Shown in pieces: positions 1 through 5,592 of a stretch of 5,592 bases of DNA. Location of the stretch: positions 1-5,592 of the forward strand of contig JAUUYK010000081.1 of the NCBI GenBank assembly GCA_030588285.1. The letters are read 5' to 3'. Position 1 is the first letter of the stretch, and each line of letters starts with the position of its first letter. A program made the position numbers and the translations under genes. The notes under the pieces are model-generated. The model searched no databases, was not told where the DNA came from, and worked only from the letters and a program-made list of their open reading frames with translations. This stretch comes from Kiritimatiellales bacterium. GTDB lineage: Bacteria; Verrucomicrobiota; Kiritimatiellia; Kiritimatiellales; Pontiellaceae.

Positions 1-737
1 CCATTGGCTTGGAACGGCAGAGGAATCGCCGCTTGAAAACCGCCCGTTTCATCCTGCAATTCGCGCAGGCGGGAAAGGTGGTCGATCAAATGCCAATCTT
101 CTTCAATATGCCCGAACAACATCGTGGCATTACTCGGAATTCCCAACTCGTGCGCGGTGCGGTGTACATCCAGCCAGTGCTGCGCAAGAATCTTGGTCGT
201 GGCAATTTTTTTACGAATCTCCGGATGAAAAATCTCTGCACCGCCCCCCGAGATCGACCCAAAACCACAGGCCTTCAGTCGTTCAAGCGTTTCCTTAACC
301 GTGATGCCCGCATTTCCGGCGATCCAATGAATTTCGACCGCCGTCATGCCTTGCAACAAAACACTGGGAAGCATTTCGCGGGAGAGCGAAAAGAGATCTT
401 CATAATACTCTATACCCAGCTCAGGAATCATGCCGCCCACAATATGCAGATCGGTTAAATTCTGATTTTGCGCCCGTTTTAGATTTTCGCGCGCATCGTC
501 TAATGTCGTGATATACGCATCGTCGGCGCCTTCCGGCCGCCAAAACGAGCAGAGATTGCACTTCACCACGCAGAGGTTCGTTGGGTTTAGATTATGGCTA
601 TGGACATAATACGTTTTATTGCCATGCCGCGCACGGCGAATGGCATCGGCTCGGGCCATCAGTTCGGGGGTCGACATGTTTTGGAGCATATCCAGCGCTT
701 CGGCATCGGTTACTCGGTTTTGTGTAAAATCATTCAT
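1..737 (-). CDS. mqnE: Aminofutalosine synthase MqnE-like radical SAM enzyme, 3' end cut by window edge
   Basis: The first 245 codons are present; the rest lies beyond base 1. The family enzyme adds the 5'-deoxyadenosyl radical to 3-[(1-carboxyvinyl)oxy]benzoate to form aminodeoxyfutalosine, an early step of futalosine-route menaquinone synthesis in the cytoplasm. Visible marks: NPTNLC leading into a CxxxCxxC iron-sulfur motif (C56, C60, C63, then SFWR), LHIVGG at 97-102, TAVEI at 132-136, SGGGAEIF at 163-170, SNATMLFGHIE at 202-212 and DETGGFQAAIPL at 229-240. TAVEI and GGGAEIF separate it from the sister enzyme MqnC. Some positions differ from the usual form: LLQGM before TAVEI where IKAF is typical, SISGGG rather than SxPGGG, and PFQAN after IPL. 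The ATG at 735-737 is preceded by GAGG (747-750 on the plus strand) with a 9-base spacer. The gene stands alone and is divergent from its neighbour. Full-length members run to about 370-390 residues, so roughly a third is missing. Confidence 0.87.
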   Translation of the reverse strand, partial: MNDFTQNRVTDAEALDMLQNMSTPELMARADAIRRARHGNKTYYVHSHNLNPTNLCVVKCNLCSFWRPEGADDAYITTLDDARENLKRAQNQNLTDLHIVGGMIPELGIEYYEDLFSLSREMLPSVLLQGMTAVEIHWIAGNAGITVKETLERLKACGFGSISGGGAEIFHPEIRKKIATTKILAQHWLDVHRTAHELGIPSNATMLFGHIEEDWHLIDHLSRLRELQDETGGFQAAIPLPFQAN

Positions 738-771
738 AAAATAGGGCCTCGTATTTAATGGGGACTAATTT

Positions 772-801
772 GGTATAGGATGCCTTCAAATTCCACCTCA
801 A
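772..801 (-). promoter_or_regulatory. Candidate sigma-70-type promoter for mqnE
   Basis: Read on the minus strand, TTGAGG (plus 796-801) is followed after 18 bases by TATACC (plus 772-777). Each box matches four of six consensus bases. The predicted start of transcription leaves a leader of about 30 bases containing the GAGG ribosome site. The position is right for the divergent spacer, but this is a by-eye match only. Confidence 0.3.
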
Positions 802-844
802 ACTCACACGAATTAAAAAAACAGGTCGCATCATCGCTTTTCTA

Positions 845-874
845 TGGATTCAGTCAATATTTCTACGCTATAAG
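845..874 (+). promoter_or_regulatory. Candidate promoter for the DUF6868-like gene
   Basis: TATAAG at 869-874, in the context CGCTATAAG, is a good -10 box. The best -35 candidate, TGGATT at 845-850 with an 18-base spacer, is weak (three of six). The same CGCTATA context recurs at the -10 box before the 1286 gene. It lies about 30 bases upstream of the gene start. Confidence 0.3.
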
Positions 875-904
875 TGTCCATACCCCGAACAACGGAGAGC
901 TGCC

Positions 905-1147
905 ATGACGCTTGAATTGCTAAAAACGTTCTTTATGTGGAATACCGTCATCAATCTAGGATTATTCACCGGGGTTGCCTTGATGTGCATTTATTGCCGA
1001 GGCTTTATACAACGCATTCACGGGGAAATATTCGGATTAAACGAAGAGACCATCCATATAATGCTCTATGGATTTTTAGCGTTCTATAAAATTGTATTCA
1101 TTGTCTTCGTGCTTGTTCCATGGATCGCCCTAACGATTATCTGCTAA
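905..1147 (+). CDS. Small two-helix membrane protein, DUF6868-like
   Basis: An 80-residue protein of unknown function. It has two hydrophobic helices, about residues 8-31 and 54-78, around a short polar loop with RIHGEIFGLNEET (37-49). This layout, with FFMWNTVINLGL at the N-terminus, a His-Gly-x-x-Phe loop, a conserved-looking Tyr and Lys (Y61, K62) entering helix 2, and a Val-Pro near the end (71-72), resembles the DUF6868 family of small bacterial membrane proteins as I remember it. There is no cleavable signal peptide; it should sit in the inner membrane with the loop on one face. GGAG at 894-897 lies 7 bases before the ATG and supports the start. The gene is divergent from mqnE and is followed by hairpin-forming DNA, so it is probably transcribed alone. 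No catalytic residues are evident. Confidence 0.8.
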   Translation: MTLELLKTFFMWNTVINLGLFTGVALMCIYCRGFIQRIHGEIFGLNEETIHIMLYGFLAFYKIVFIVFVLVPWIALTIIC

Positions 1148-1192
1148 TTCGCCTTATCCGAAAGTACAGAAAGGGGGTTGCTCTATCCATTC

Positions 1193-1219
1193 AATGCGGG
1201 AGCATTAAAAGATGCCCGC
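1193..1219 (+). terminator. Hairpin region after the DUF6868-like gene, weak terminator candidate
   Basis: GCGGG-AG-CAT (1196-1205) can pair with ATG-CCCGC (1212-1219) around a TAAAAG loop, giving eight pairs with a two-base bulge. A competing hairpin, AATGC-GGGA-GCATT (1193-1206), has a GNRA-type tetraloop and uses the same bases. Only a short T run (1222-1224) follows, so the terminator call is weak. The position, about 45 bases past the stop at 1147, is suitable. Confidence 0.35.
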
Positions 1220-1227
1220 GCTTTAGA

Positions 1228-1258
1228 TTCGAAATAGGGCGCGGAATTGCGCTATACT
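1228..1258 (+). promoter_or_regulatory. Candidate promoter for the 44-residue basic protein and its partner
   Basis: TATACT at 1253-1258 matches five of six bases of the -10 consensus, in the context GCGCTATACT. The best -35 candidate is TTCGAA at 1228-1233 with a long 19-base spacer, so that box is doubtful. The inverted repeat GCGC-GGAATT-GCGC (1239-1252) sits directly upstream of the -10 box. A short leader then leads to the AGGAG ribosome site at 1276-1280. Confidence 0.38.
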
Positions 1259-1285
1259 TCTTTCTAATTTAAATCAGGAGATCCA

Positions 1286-1420
1286 ATGGCTAAACCAAAC
1301 TATTCTTACGAGAAACGACAGAAAGAACTCGCGAAGAAAAAAAAGCAAGAAGAGAAGCGCAAACGGAAACAAACAAAGAAAGACGAAGAACAAAGTAGTC
1401 CTGATTCCGGCACCCTTTAA
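1286..1420 (+). CDS. 44-residue highly basic conserved-type small protein
   Basis: This short gene is strongly supported. AGGAG (1276-1280) lies 5 bases before the ATG. The product begins MAKPNYSYEKRQKELAKKKK, and its TAA stop overlaps the next ATG as TAATG. The MAKPNYS-EKRQ-ELAKKKK opening matches a short Lys/Arg-rich hypothetical protein I have seen repeatedly in proteobacterial and related genomes; its function is unknown to me. Residues 9-35 are almost entirely K, R, E and Q with no hydrophobic core, which suggests a single charged helix. The last nine residues (SSPDSGTL and the preceding Q) look disordered. There is no signal or membrane segment. Such a basic helix could bind RNA, DNA or acidic lipid, but that is guesswork. 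Coupling to the membrane protein downstream suggests the two are made together. Confidence 0.8.
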   Translation: MAKPNYSYEKRQKELAKKKKQEEKRKRKQTKKDEEQSSPDSGTL

Positions 1421-1752
1421 TGAAGCCCAACTCCCGCATCCCTATGTTACTTTCGGCATTTGCTTGCCCAGGTGCGGGACAGTTTATGCAAAACCGCTGG
1501 CGAGCTGGCTTATTTTATGGCAGCGGGTTTTTAGTCGGATTTTGTTGGTTCTTGATGATTGCATTGCACATCATCTTTAGTTTTTACCGTTTGGCATTTG
1601 AACTCGACTACCAACCGGAAGATCCCAACATCATCGGCATGATTCCCCCCCTCCTGATTTCTACGGTATTTTATCTGGCGAATCTATTCGATGTGTTTAT
1701 TGCGCAACAGCGCATCTGTCGAAATGAAACTTCTCAGGATACAGCTCGTTAA
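1420..1752 (+). CDS. TM2-like small membrane protein with CPGAGQ motif
   Basis: A 110-residue protein whose ATG shares its A with the preceding TAA. I see no ribosome site of its own, so translation probably depends on coupling. Near the N-terminus is LLSAFACPGAGQFMQNRW (10-27), the Pro-Gly-x-Gly-Gln turn followed by a basic residue and Gly (R28, G30). This pattern is shared with TM2-type and related small membrane proteins. Hydrophobic helices follow at about 31-54 and 73-93. The second ends in NLFDVFIAQQR (88-98), where the Asn-x-x-Asp resembles the polar residues closing TM2 helices. The charged stretch between the helices (61-70, DYQPEDPN) is probably a loop on one side of the membrane. 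It should be an inner-membrane protein. Its job is unknown, and the motif gives no biochemical activity. It ends 27 bases from the convergent neighbour. Confidence 0.75.
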   Translation: MKPNSRIPMLLSAFACPGAGQFMQNRWRAGLFYGSGFLVGFCWFLMIALHIIFSFYRLAFELDYQPEDPNIIGMIPPLLISTVFYLANLFDVFIAQQRICRNETSQDTAR

Positions 1753-1779
1753 AAAAACTCAGAGCACCGATAAATAATA

Positions 1780-2391
1780 CTAAGGCTGAAACGGGGGAGT
1801 ATCGAGCCTCTTTAAAGAACAGGATTTGGCACAAATTTTAAGGGATGCAATTAGAAACAGCCCATATCCAAGCAGTTCGAATAACTCTTCAACTAACTGA
1901 TCCGAAGCAACCTTATTATCTTTATGGTCAAATACTGCTCCCAAAAGTAATACACAGGCTGATATGATTAATAAATATGTTATTTTGGATAGCAAAACTG
2001 GTTTTATCCATTCCCTAAGTTCAGAAATCGATCGGATAAAATAACACCCCATAACAACCCAACCTATCCCCAGCAAAACATTCCGCCCCACCCCGCTGCC
2101 AATGACAACGACCCAACGAGGCACATCAAGACATTCGACATCCAGTTCTCGAAGGATAAAGGAGAAGCAAAGCAATACTCCACTCAGCAAGGCATAGCGA
2201 ATGATTCCCTTTGTTCTGGCCACCGGAACCATAAATGCAATCGAACTCAAAAACAGCACCATGACCTGTGAATTCTCAACGAATCCATTTTCTTTACTCA
2301 GTGCGTACCCTGCAACCGGAGCGATCGACTGCAGATAAAAAATCCCAGCTATAAAGACCGCTATAAATAAAATCCAAAACCGAAACCTCAT
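1780..2391 (-). CDS. Uncharacterised multi-helix membrane protein, translationally coupled to gatB
   Basis: A 203-residue protein of unknown function with about six hydrophobic segments (roughly 5-24, 42-59, 63-80, 95-118, 134-153, 172-187). Acidic motifs stand out beside the helices: ENGFVEN (34-40), LRELDVE (80-86) at the end of helix 3, and VEELFELLGY (167-176) at the start of the last helix. This spacing of E-x-G-x-x-E, RELD and EE-x-x-EL is one I associate with a loosely defined family of bacterial membrane proteins lacking an assigned role; I cannot name it. The ATG lies a single base after the gatB stop (TAA-G-ATG), and only a poor ribosome site (AAGAT-like) precedes it, which points to coupling with gatB. 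By eye the gene is more A/T-rich than the gat genes, so it may have joined the operon later. The polar tail (186-203) carries three Cys and several Lys/Arg. Confidence 0.75.
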   Translation of the reverse strand: MRFRFWILFIAVFIAGIFYLQSIAPVAGYALSKENGFVENSQVMVLFLSSIAFMVPVARTKGIIRYALLSGVLLCFSFILRELDVECLDVPRWVVVIGSGVGRNVLLGIGWVVMGCYFIRSISELREWIKPVLLSKITYLLIISACVLLLGAVFDHKDNKVASDQLVEELFELLGYGLFLIASLKICAKSCSLKRLDTPPFQP

Positions 2392-2392
2392 C

Positions 2393-3820
2393 TTATTTAT
2401 CTTTTAGTTTTTTCTTAAGCATACCCATCACTGCGCCGGGATTGGCTTTCCCACGGCTTGCTTTCATGACCTGCCCCATCAAAAAGTTAATGGAGGCGGG
2501 ATTGCCTGCTTTATATTCTTCAACGGGCTTGGGATTGCTCGCAATGGCTTCATCGGCCCAACCTTCGAGTGCGGAATCGTCAGAAACTTGTGCCAGCCCT
2601 TGTTCTTCGACGATAGATTTGGGATCACCGCCTTCGTTGAAAATAATTTCGAAGACCTGTTTCCCGCCCCCCGTGCTGATGGTCTTGGAATCGATCAACG
2701 CAATAATTTCGGCGAGTTTTTTAGGCGTCAATTTAGACTCGGCAATGGAGATGTTCTGCTCGGAAAGCAGGCGCATCATTTCGCCCATCACAAAGTTGGA
2801 AAGGGCTTTGGCATTTTGAGTGTGCTGCATCGCGGATTCAAACCAGTCGGAGGTGGTTTTGTCGGCGGTTAAAACGCCGGCATCGTATTCGGGCAACTCC
2901 AGTTCGGCCACGTAGCGCGCACGTCGTTGCGCAGGAAGCTCAGGGAGTTCGGCGCGCCACTGTTCCAGTTGTTCGAGAGCCACTTTGACGGGCATGAGAT
3001 CGGGTTCGGGAAAATAGCGATAGTCGTGTGCATTTTCTTTAGTACGTTGCGAGAAGGTTTCGCCACGATCGGGATCATAGCCCCGCGTTTCCTGCACGAC
3101 TGTTCCGCCACTTTTAAGCAGGGCGGTTTGGCGCTCGATCTCGTATTCGATGGCCTCTTTTATGAACGCAAAGGAGTTCATATTTTTAATTTCAACCTTG
3201 GCGCCGAGTTCTTTTTGGCCTATCGGGCGAACGGATACGTTGACATCGGACCGCATCTGACCTTTTTCCTGATCGCAGTTGGAGATGCCGCCGTATTGCA
3301 TGATCTGTTTAACCGAGGCCATGTAGGCCAGCGCATCTGCCGCCGAGCTCATACAGGGGTTGGAAACAATTTCCATGAGTGCGGTTCCGGCCCGGTTGTA
3401 GTCCACCAAACTTGCCCCAGCGATATGCGTATTTTTTGCGGCATTTTCTTCCTGATGAATGCGCTCAAGCGTGAAAGTTTTTATTTTTCCTTCCACCTCT
3501 ACCGTCACTTCGCCACCAATGCAGAGGGGTTCGTCGGCCTGGGTGATCTGATAATTTTTAGCCATATCAGGATAGAAATAGTTTTTTCGATCCCATTTGC
3601 TATAGGGATTAATTTCGCACCCGAGCAACATACCGGCTTTACAGCAGAGTTCGATGGCCTTTTCGTTCATGACTGGCAACGCGCCGGGATAGCCCAGACA
3701 AACAGGACAGACATGGGTATTCGGCGGTGCGCCATATTCATATTTGCACGAGCAGAACATTTTGGTGTTCGTCTTTTGCATGACGTGGGTTTCAAGACCG
3801 ATCGTTGCTTCGTATTTCAT
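2393..3820 (-). CDS. gatB: Aspartyl/glutamyl-tRNA amidotransferase subunit B
   Basis: GatB phosphorylates the side chain of Glu on Glu-tRNA(Gln), or Asp on Asp-tRNA(Asn), with ATP and then amidates it using ammonia channelled from GatA. At 475 residues it is the normal length. Motifs in order: IGLETH (7-12), a zinc-type cysteine set C23, C25, C38, C41 around YGAPPNTHVCPVCLGYPG, YFYPDMAKNYQITQ (81-94), HQEEN (122-126), DYNRAGTALMEIVSNP (140-155), RSDVNVSV (190-197), EIKNMNSF (210-217), ETRGYD (244-249) and DYRYFPEPDL (266-275). H12, E124/E125 and E150 are the likely metal-binding residues by analogy with Gram-positive GatB. The C-terminal YqeY-like tail, which contacts the tRNA, ends with FLMGQVMKASRGKANP (from about 446). 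AAGGA (plus 3829-3833) sits 8 bases from the ATG. A 94-base gap separates it from gatA, and it is followed after one base by a membrane protein gene. Confidence 0.97.
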   Translation of the reverse strand: MKYEATIGLETHVMQKTNTKMFCSCKYEYGAPPNTHVCPVCLGYPGALPVMNEKAIELCCKAGMLLGCEINPYSKWDRKNYFYPDMAKNYQITQADEPLCIGGEVTVEVEGKIKTFTLERIHQEENAAKNTHIAGASLVDYNRAGTALMEIVSNPCMSSAADALAYMASVKQIMQYGGISNCDQEKGQMRSDVNVSVRPIGQKELGAKVEIKNMNSFAFIKEAIEYEIERQTALLKSGGTVVQETRGYDPDRGETFSQRTKENAHDYRYFPEPDLMPVKVALEQLEQWRAELPELPAQRRARYVAELELPEYDAGVLTADKTTSDWFESAMQHTQNAKALSNFVMGEMMRLLSEQNISIAESKLTPKKLAEIIALIDSKTISTGGGKQVFEIIFNEGGDPKSIVEEQGLAQVSDDSALEGWADEAIASNPKPVEEYKAGNPASINFLMGQVMKASRGKANPGAVMGMLKKKLKDK

Positions 3821-3914
3821 AATCTAAATCCTTATAAATTCACCACAGAGGAACTCGATAAATACATAATTTTATCTATAACCTGCTTGAATCTATCCTC
3901 TTATGGCTAAAATT
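3821..3914 (-). other. 94-base gatA-gatB spacer, possible remnant of a dispersed repeat
   Basis: The spacer is A/T-rich and unusually long next to the 15-base gatC-gatA gap and the 1-base gap after gatB. It contains the gatB ribosome site. It also holds CACCACAGAGGAA (3841-3853), which resembles the start of the ACCACAGAGG-type intergenic repeats seen in many bacterial genomes, and a weak inverted repeat GATAAA (3857-3862) / TTTATC (3871-3876). No reading frame, strong terminator or promoter is evident. Confidence 0.3.
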
Positions 3915-5378
3915 TTAAAGTTCGGGTTTTGCTTTATGCCAGTCGGTGGTTTGTTCATAGGCATGGCCGACTTTTAAAATGGTTTGTTCCTGAAAATCGT
4001 CGCCGATAATTTGTAGCCCAATAGGCAGGCCGTCAGAGGTGAATCCGCAGGGTAATGATAGCGCGCAATTGCCGGCCAAATTAGTGGGTGTGGTGAGAAT
4101 ATCGTCGAGATACATCTTCAACGGATCACCGGTTTTTTCGCCTTTTTTATAGGCGGCGGTCGGGGTAACCGGAGCGAGAATGGCATCGCACTGCTTAAAG
4201 GCTTCGGTGAAGTCGTTACGAATGAGGGTTCGAACTTTTTGTGCCTTGAGATAATAGGCGTCATAGTAGCCGCTGCTGAGCACATAGGTCCCCAAAATGA
4301 TCCGGCGTTTCACTTCCTGCCCAAATCCAGCGGAACGAGTTTTGCGATAGAGCTCGGCAGGATCTTTTCCATCGAGCCGCATGCCGTAGCGAATGCCATC
4401 GAAACGCGCAAGGTTGGCCGAGGCTTCGGCGGTGGCGATAATATAATAAACGGCAATGGCATACTTAGCGTTCGGCAAGCTAACGTCGACAATTTCTGCG
4501 CCGAGGTTTTTACAATGCTCAATGGCATCGCGGACAGATTTTTCGACTTCGGGATCCATGCCGTCTACAAAGAATTCGGAGGGGAGTCCGAGTTTCATGC
4601 CCGCCAGCGAGGGGTCATTGCTTAGGTTTTCGCTGAAGGCTGGAACCGCGATATCGATGGAGGAGGAGTCTTTTTCATCAAGCCCGCATAAAGCTTCCAA
4701 TAGGATCGCGGAATCTTTCACGGTTTTGGAGAGCGGGCCGATTTGATCGAGGGAGGATGCAAAAGCGGTTAGGCCATACCGAGAAACCCGCCCATAGGTT
4801 GGTTTCACTCCCACCACGCCACAAAAGGCGGCGGGCTGACGAATGGATCCACCGGTGTCGGAGCCGAGCGATGCAATCGCTTCGTTGGCCGAAACGCAGG
4901 CCGCCGACCCGCCTGATGAACCACCGGGAACATGATCTAAATTCCACGGATTGGAGGTTTTTCCAAGCGCGGCATTTTCGGTGCTCGATCCCATGGCAAA
5001 TTCATCCATGTTCACGCGCCCTAATAGCACAGCACCGGCTTCGCGAAGTTTTGTAATGACCGTGGCGTCGTATGGCGCAATATAGCCTTCGAGAATTTTA
5101 GATGAGCAGGTGCAGGGCTGCCCTTTCACATTAAGCAGATCTTTAATCGCAATCGGAATGCCCAGCAGCGGCAGCATCTCTCCCGCCGCGCGAGCCTCGT
5201 CGGCCGCCTTGGCTTGCTCCAGCGCCGATTCGCGATCGATCGTGAGATAGGCGCCAACCGCAGCATCGGAGGCATCAATCGAGGTGAGCAGGTCGTTGAC
5301 GATATCAACGGAGGTGCATTCGTTTGCTTCCAACTTTTTGGAGAGTTCCGTAATCGTAAGGTTGTGTAGTTCAGCCAT
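3915..5378 (-). CDS. gatA: Aspartyl/glutamyl-tRNA amidotransferase subunit A
   Basis: GatA is the amidase-signature subunit that hydrolyses glutamine (or asparagine) and feeds ammonia to GatB. The protein has 487 residues, the usual size. The full Ser-cisSer-Lys triad is in place: K79 in GIPIAIKD, cis-Ser S154 in VPGGSSGGS (150-158), and nucleophile S178 in LGSDTGGSIRQPAAFCG (171-187). These are the same numbers as in the well-studied staphylococcal enzyme. Other family marks are NMDEFAMGSS (123-132), GVVGVKPTYGRVSRYGL (187-203), the SLDQIGPL segment (209-216), and near the C-terminus ALSLPCGF and GLPIGLQIIG. I see no truncation or frameshift. The ATG at 5376-5378 has AGGGG (plus 5387-5391) 8 bases upstream, just after the gatC stop, so the two are read from one message. 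It cannot be a generic amidase, because gatC and gatB flank it. Confidence 0.98.
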   Translation of the reverse strand: MAELHNLTITELSKKLEANECTSVDIVNDLLTSIDASDAAVGAYLTIDRESALEQAKAADEARAAGEMLPLLGIPIAIKDLLNVKGQPCTCSSKILEGYIAPYDATVITKLREAGAVLLGRVNMDEFAMGSSTENAALGKTSNPWNLDHVPGGSSGGSAACVSANEAIASLGSDTGGSIRQPAAFCGVVGVKPTYGRVSRYGLTAFASSLDQIGPLSKTVKDSAILLEALCGLDEKDSSSIDIAVPAFSENLSNDPSLAGMKLGLPSEFFVDGMDPEVEKSVRDAIEHCKNLGAEIVDVSLPNAKYAIAVYYIIATAEASANLARFDGIRYGMRLDGKDPAELYRKTRSAGFGQEVKRRIILGTYVLSSGYYDAYYLKAQKVRTLIRNDFTEAFKQCDAILAPVTPTAAYKKGEKTGDPLKMYLDDILTTPTNLAGNCALSLPCGFTSDGLPIGLQIIGDDFQEQTILKVGHAYEQTTDWHKAKPEL

Positions 5379-5393
5379 ATTTTTAACCCCTAT

Positions 5394-5592
5394 TTATTGA
5401 GCGATGATTTTGGGGACACGAATTTCGCCGTTCGTGGAGGATGGTGCGTTGGCGATAATGTCGTCGTGATTCAAACTGGTTCCGGGCACATCCTTACGAA
5501 GCACGTTAAAGACGGGGATCGCATGTGCGGCGGGTTCCACATGGCTAACATCGAGTTCGTCGAGTTGTTCGACATAGTGCAGTACTTGGTCG
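5394..5592 (-). CDS. gatC: Aspartyl/glutamyl-tRNA amidotransferase subunit C, 5' end cut by window edge
   Basis: The last 65 codons and the TAA stop (5394-5396) are present; about 30 N-terminal residues lie beyond the right edge. GatC is the small strap that wraps around GatA and touches GatB, stabilising the complex. The visible part shows the family pattern throughout: YVEQLDELDVSHVEPAAHA (residues 6-24 of the visible part), a PVFNVLRKDVPG segment, IIANAP at 45-50, and the terminal GEIRVPKIIAQ, which corresponds to the usual FxVPKI ending. It lies 15 bases upstream of gatA, so it is probably the first gene of a gatC-gatA-gatB operon. The operon promoter is outside this window. Confidence 0.95.
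   Translation of the reverse strand, partial: DQVLHYVEQLDELDVSHVEPAAHAIPVFNVLRKDVPGTSLNHDDIIANAPSSTNGEIRVPKIIAQ

Noticed and set aside
9..458. 149-codon plus-strand frame
   Set aside because: It overlaps mqnE on the opposite strand, where CxxxCxxC, TAVEI and GGGAEIF motifs are clear. The frame itself has no recognisable pattern.
1753..1820. Possible bidirectional terminator between the convergent genes
   Set aside because: Only a 5-base stem (AGGCT 1783-1787 / AGCCT 1805-1809) with a long loop is found, inside the coding end of the minus gene. The 27-base gap itself has no hairpin.
2927..3910. 327-codon open frame on the plus strand opposite gatB
   Set aside because: It lies antisense to an unmistakable gatB. 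It reads as a mirror of gatB codon use, has no family motifs and no good ribosome site. Long antisense frames are common opposite well-biased genes.
4239..5056. Several plus-strand frames of 96-128 codons opposite gatA
   Set aside because: They overlap each other and a full-length gatA with an intact catalytic triad. Their products are low in hydrophobic cores and show no motifs.
1..5592. tRNA, rRNA, CRISPR array, insertion sequence or riboswitch
   Set aside because: No cloverleaf with a TTCRA arm, direct-repeat array, transposase motif or terminal inverted repeats was seen on either strand. The spacers are all under 170 bases and lack known riboswitch cores.

Overview
The window reads as an ordinary chromosomal segment of a Gram-negative-type bacterium of roughly balanced base composition. 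No phage, transposase, CRISPR array, rRNA or tRNA is visible. Two points bear on the organism. It makes menaquinone by the futalosine route (MqnE). It also carries a complete GatCAB amidotransferase locus, so it probably makes Gln-tRNA and/or Asn-tRNA indirectly. The GatB has a four-cysteine zinc-type N-terminus. Together with the small-protein families present, this fits the PVC group (for example Verrucomicrobiota/Kiritimatiellota) or a deltaproteobacterial-type lineage. That placement is inference, not proof.

Layout. Bases 1-737 (minus) are the N-terminal 245 codons of an mqnE-like radical SAM gene that runs off the left edge. A 167-base divergent spacer (738-904) separates it from a plus-strand group of small genes. 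These are a DUF6868-like two-helix membrane protein (905-1147), a 138-base spacer with hairpins and a likely promoter, a 44-residue very basic protein (1286-1420), and a TM2-like CPGAGQ membrane protein (1420-1752). The last two are joined by a TAATG stop/start overlap.

The rest of the window is on the minus strand and is transcribed from the right edge: gatC (3' part, 5394-5592), gatA (3915-5378), gatB (2393-3820), then an uncharacterised multi-helix membrane protein (1780-2391). The membrane gene's ATG lies one base after the gatB stop. The plus and minus gene groups converge across only 27 bases (1753-1779), with no clear terminator hairpin.

How the genes work together. GatA releases ammonia from Gln/Asn. 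GatB activates Glu-tRNA(Gln) or Asp-tRNA(Asn) with ATP and transfers the ammonia to it. GatC clasps the two together. The gatB-linked membrane protein has no known part in this. MqnE builds aminodeoxyfutalosine for respiratory quinone synthesis. The small plus-strand proteins are conserved-looking but of unknown function. I found no convincing new system. The best leads are the coupled basic-microprotein/TM2-like pair and the membrane protein coupled to gatB.
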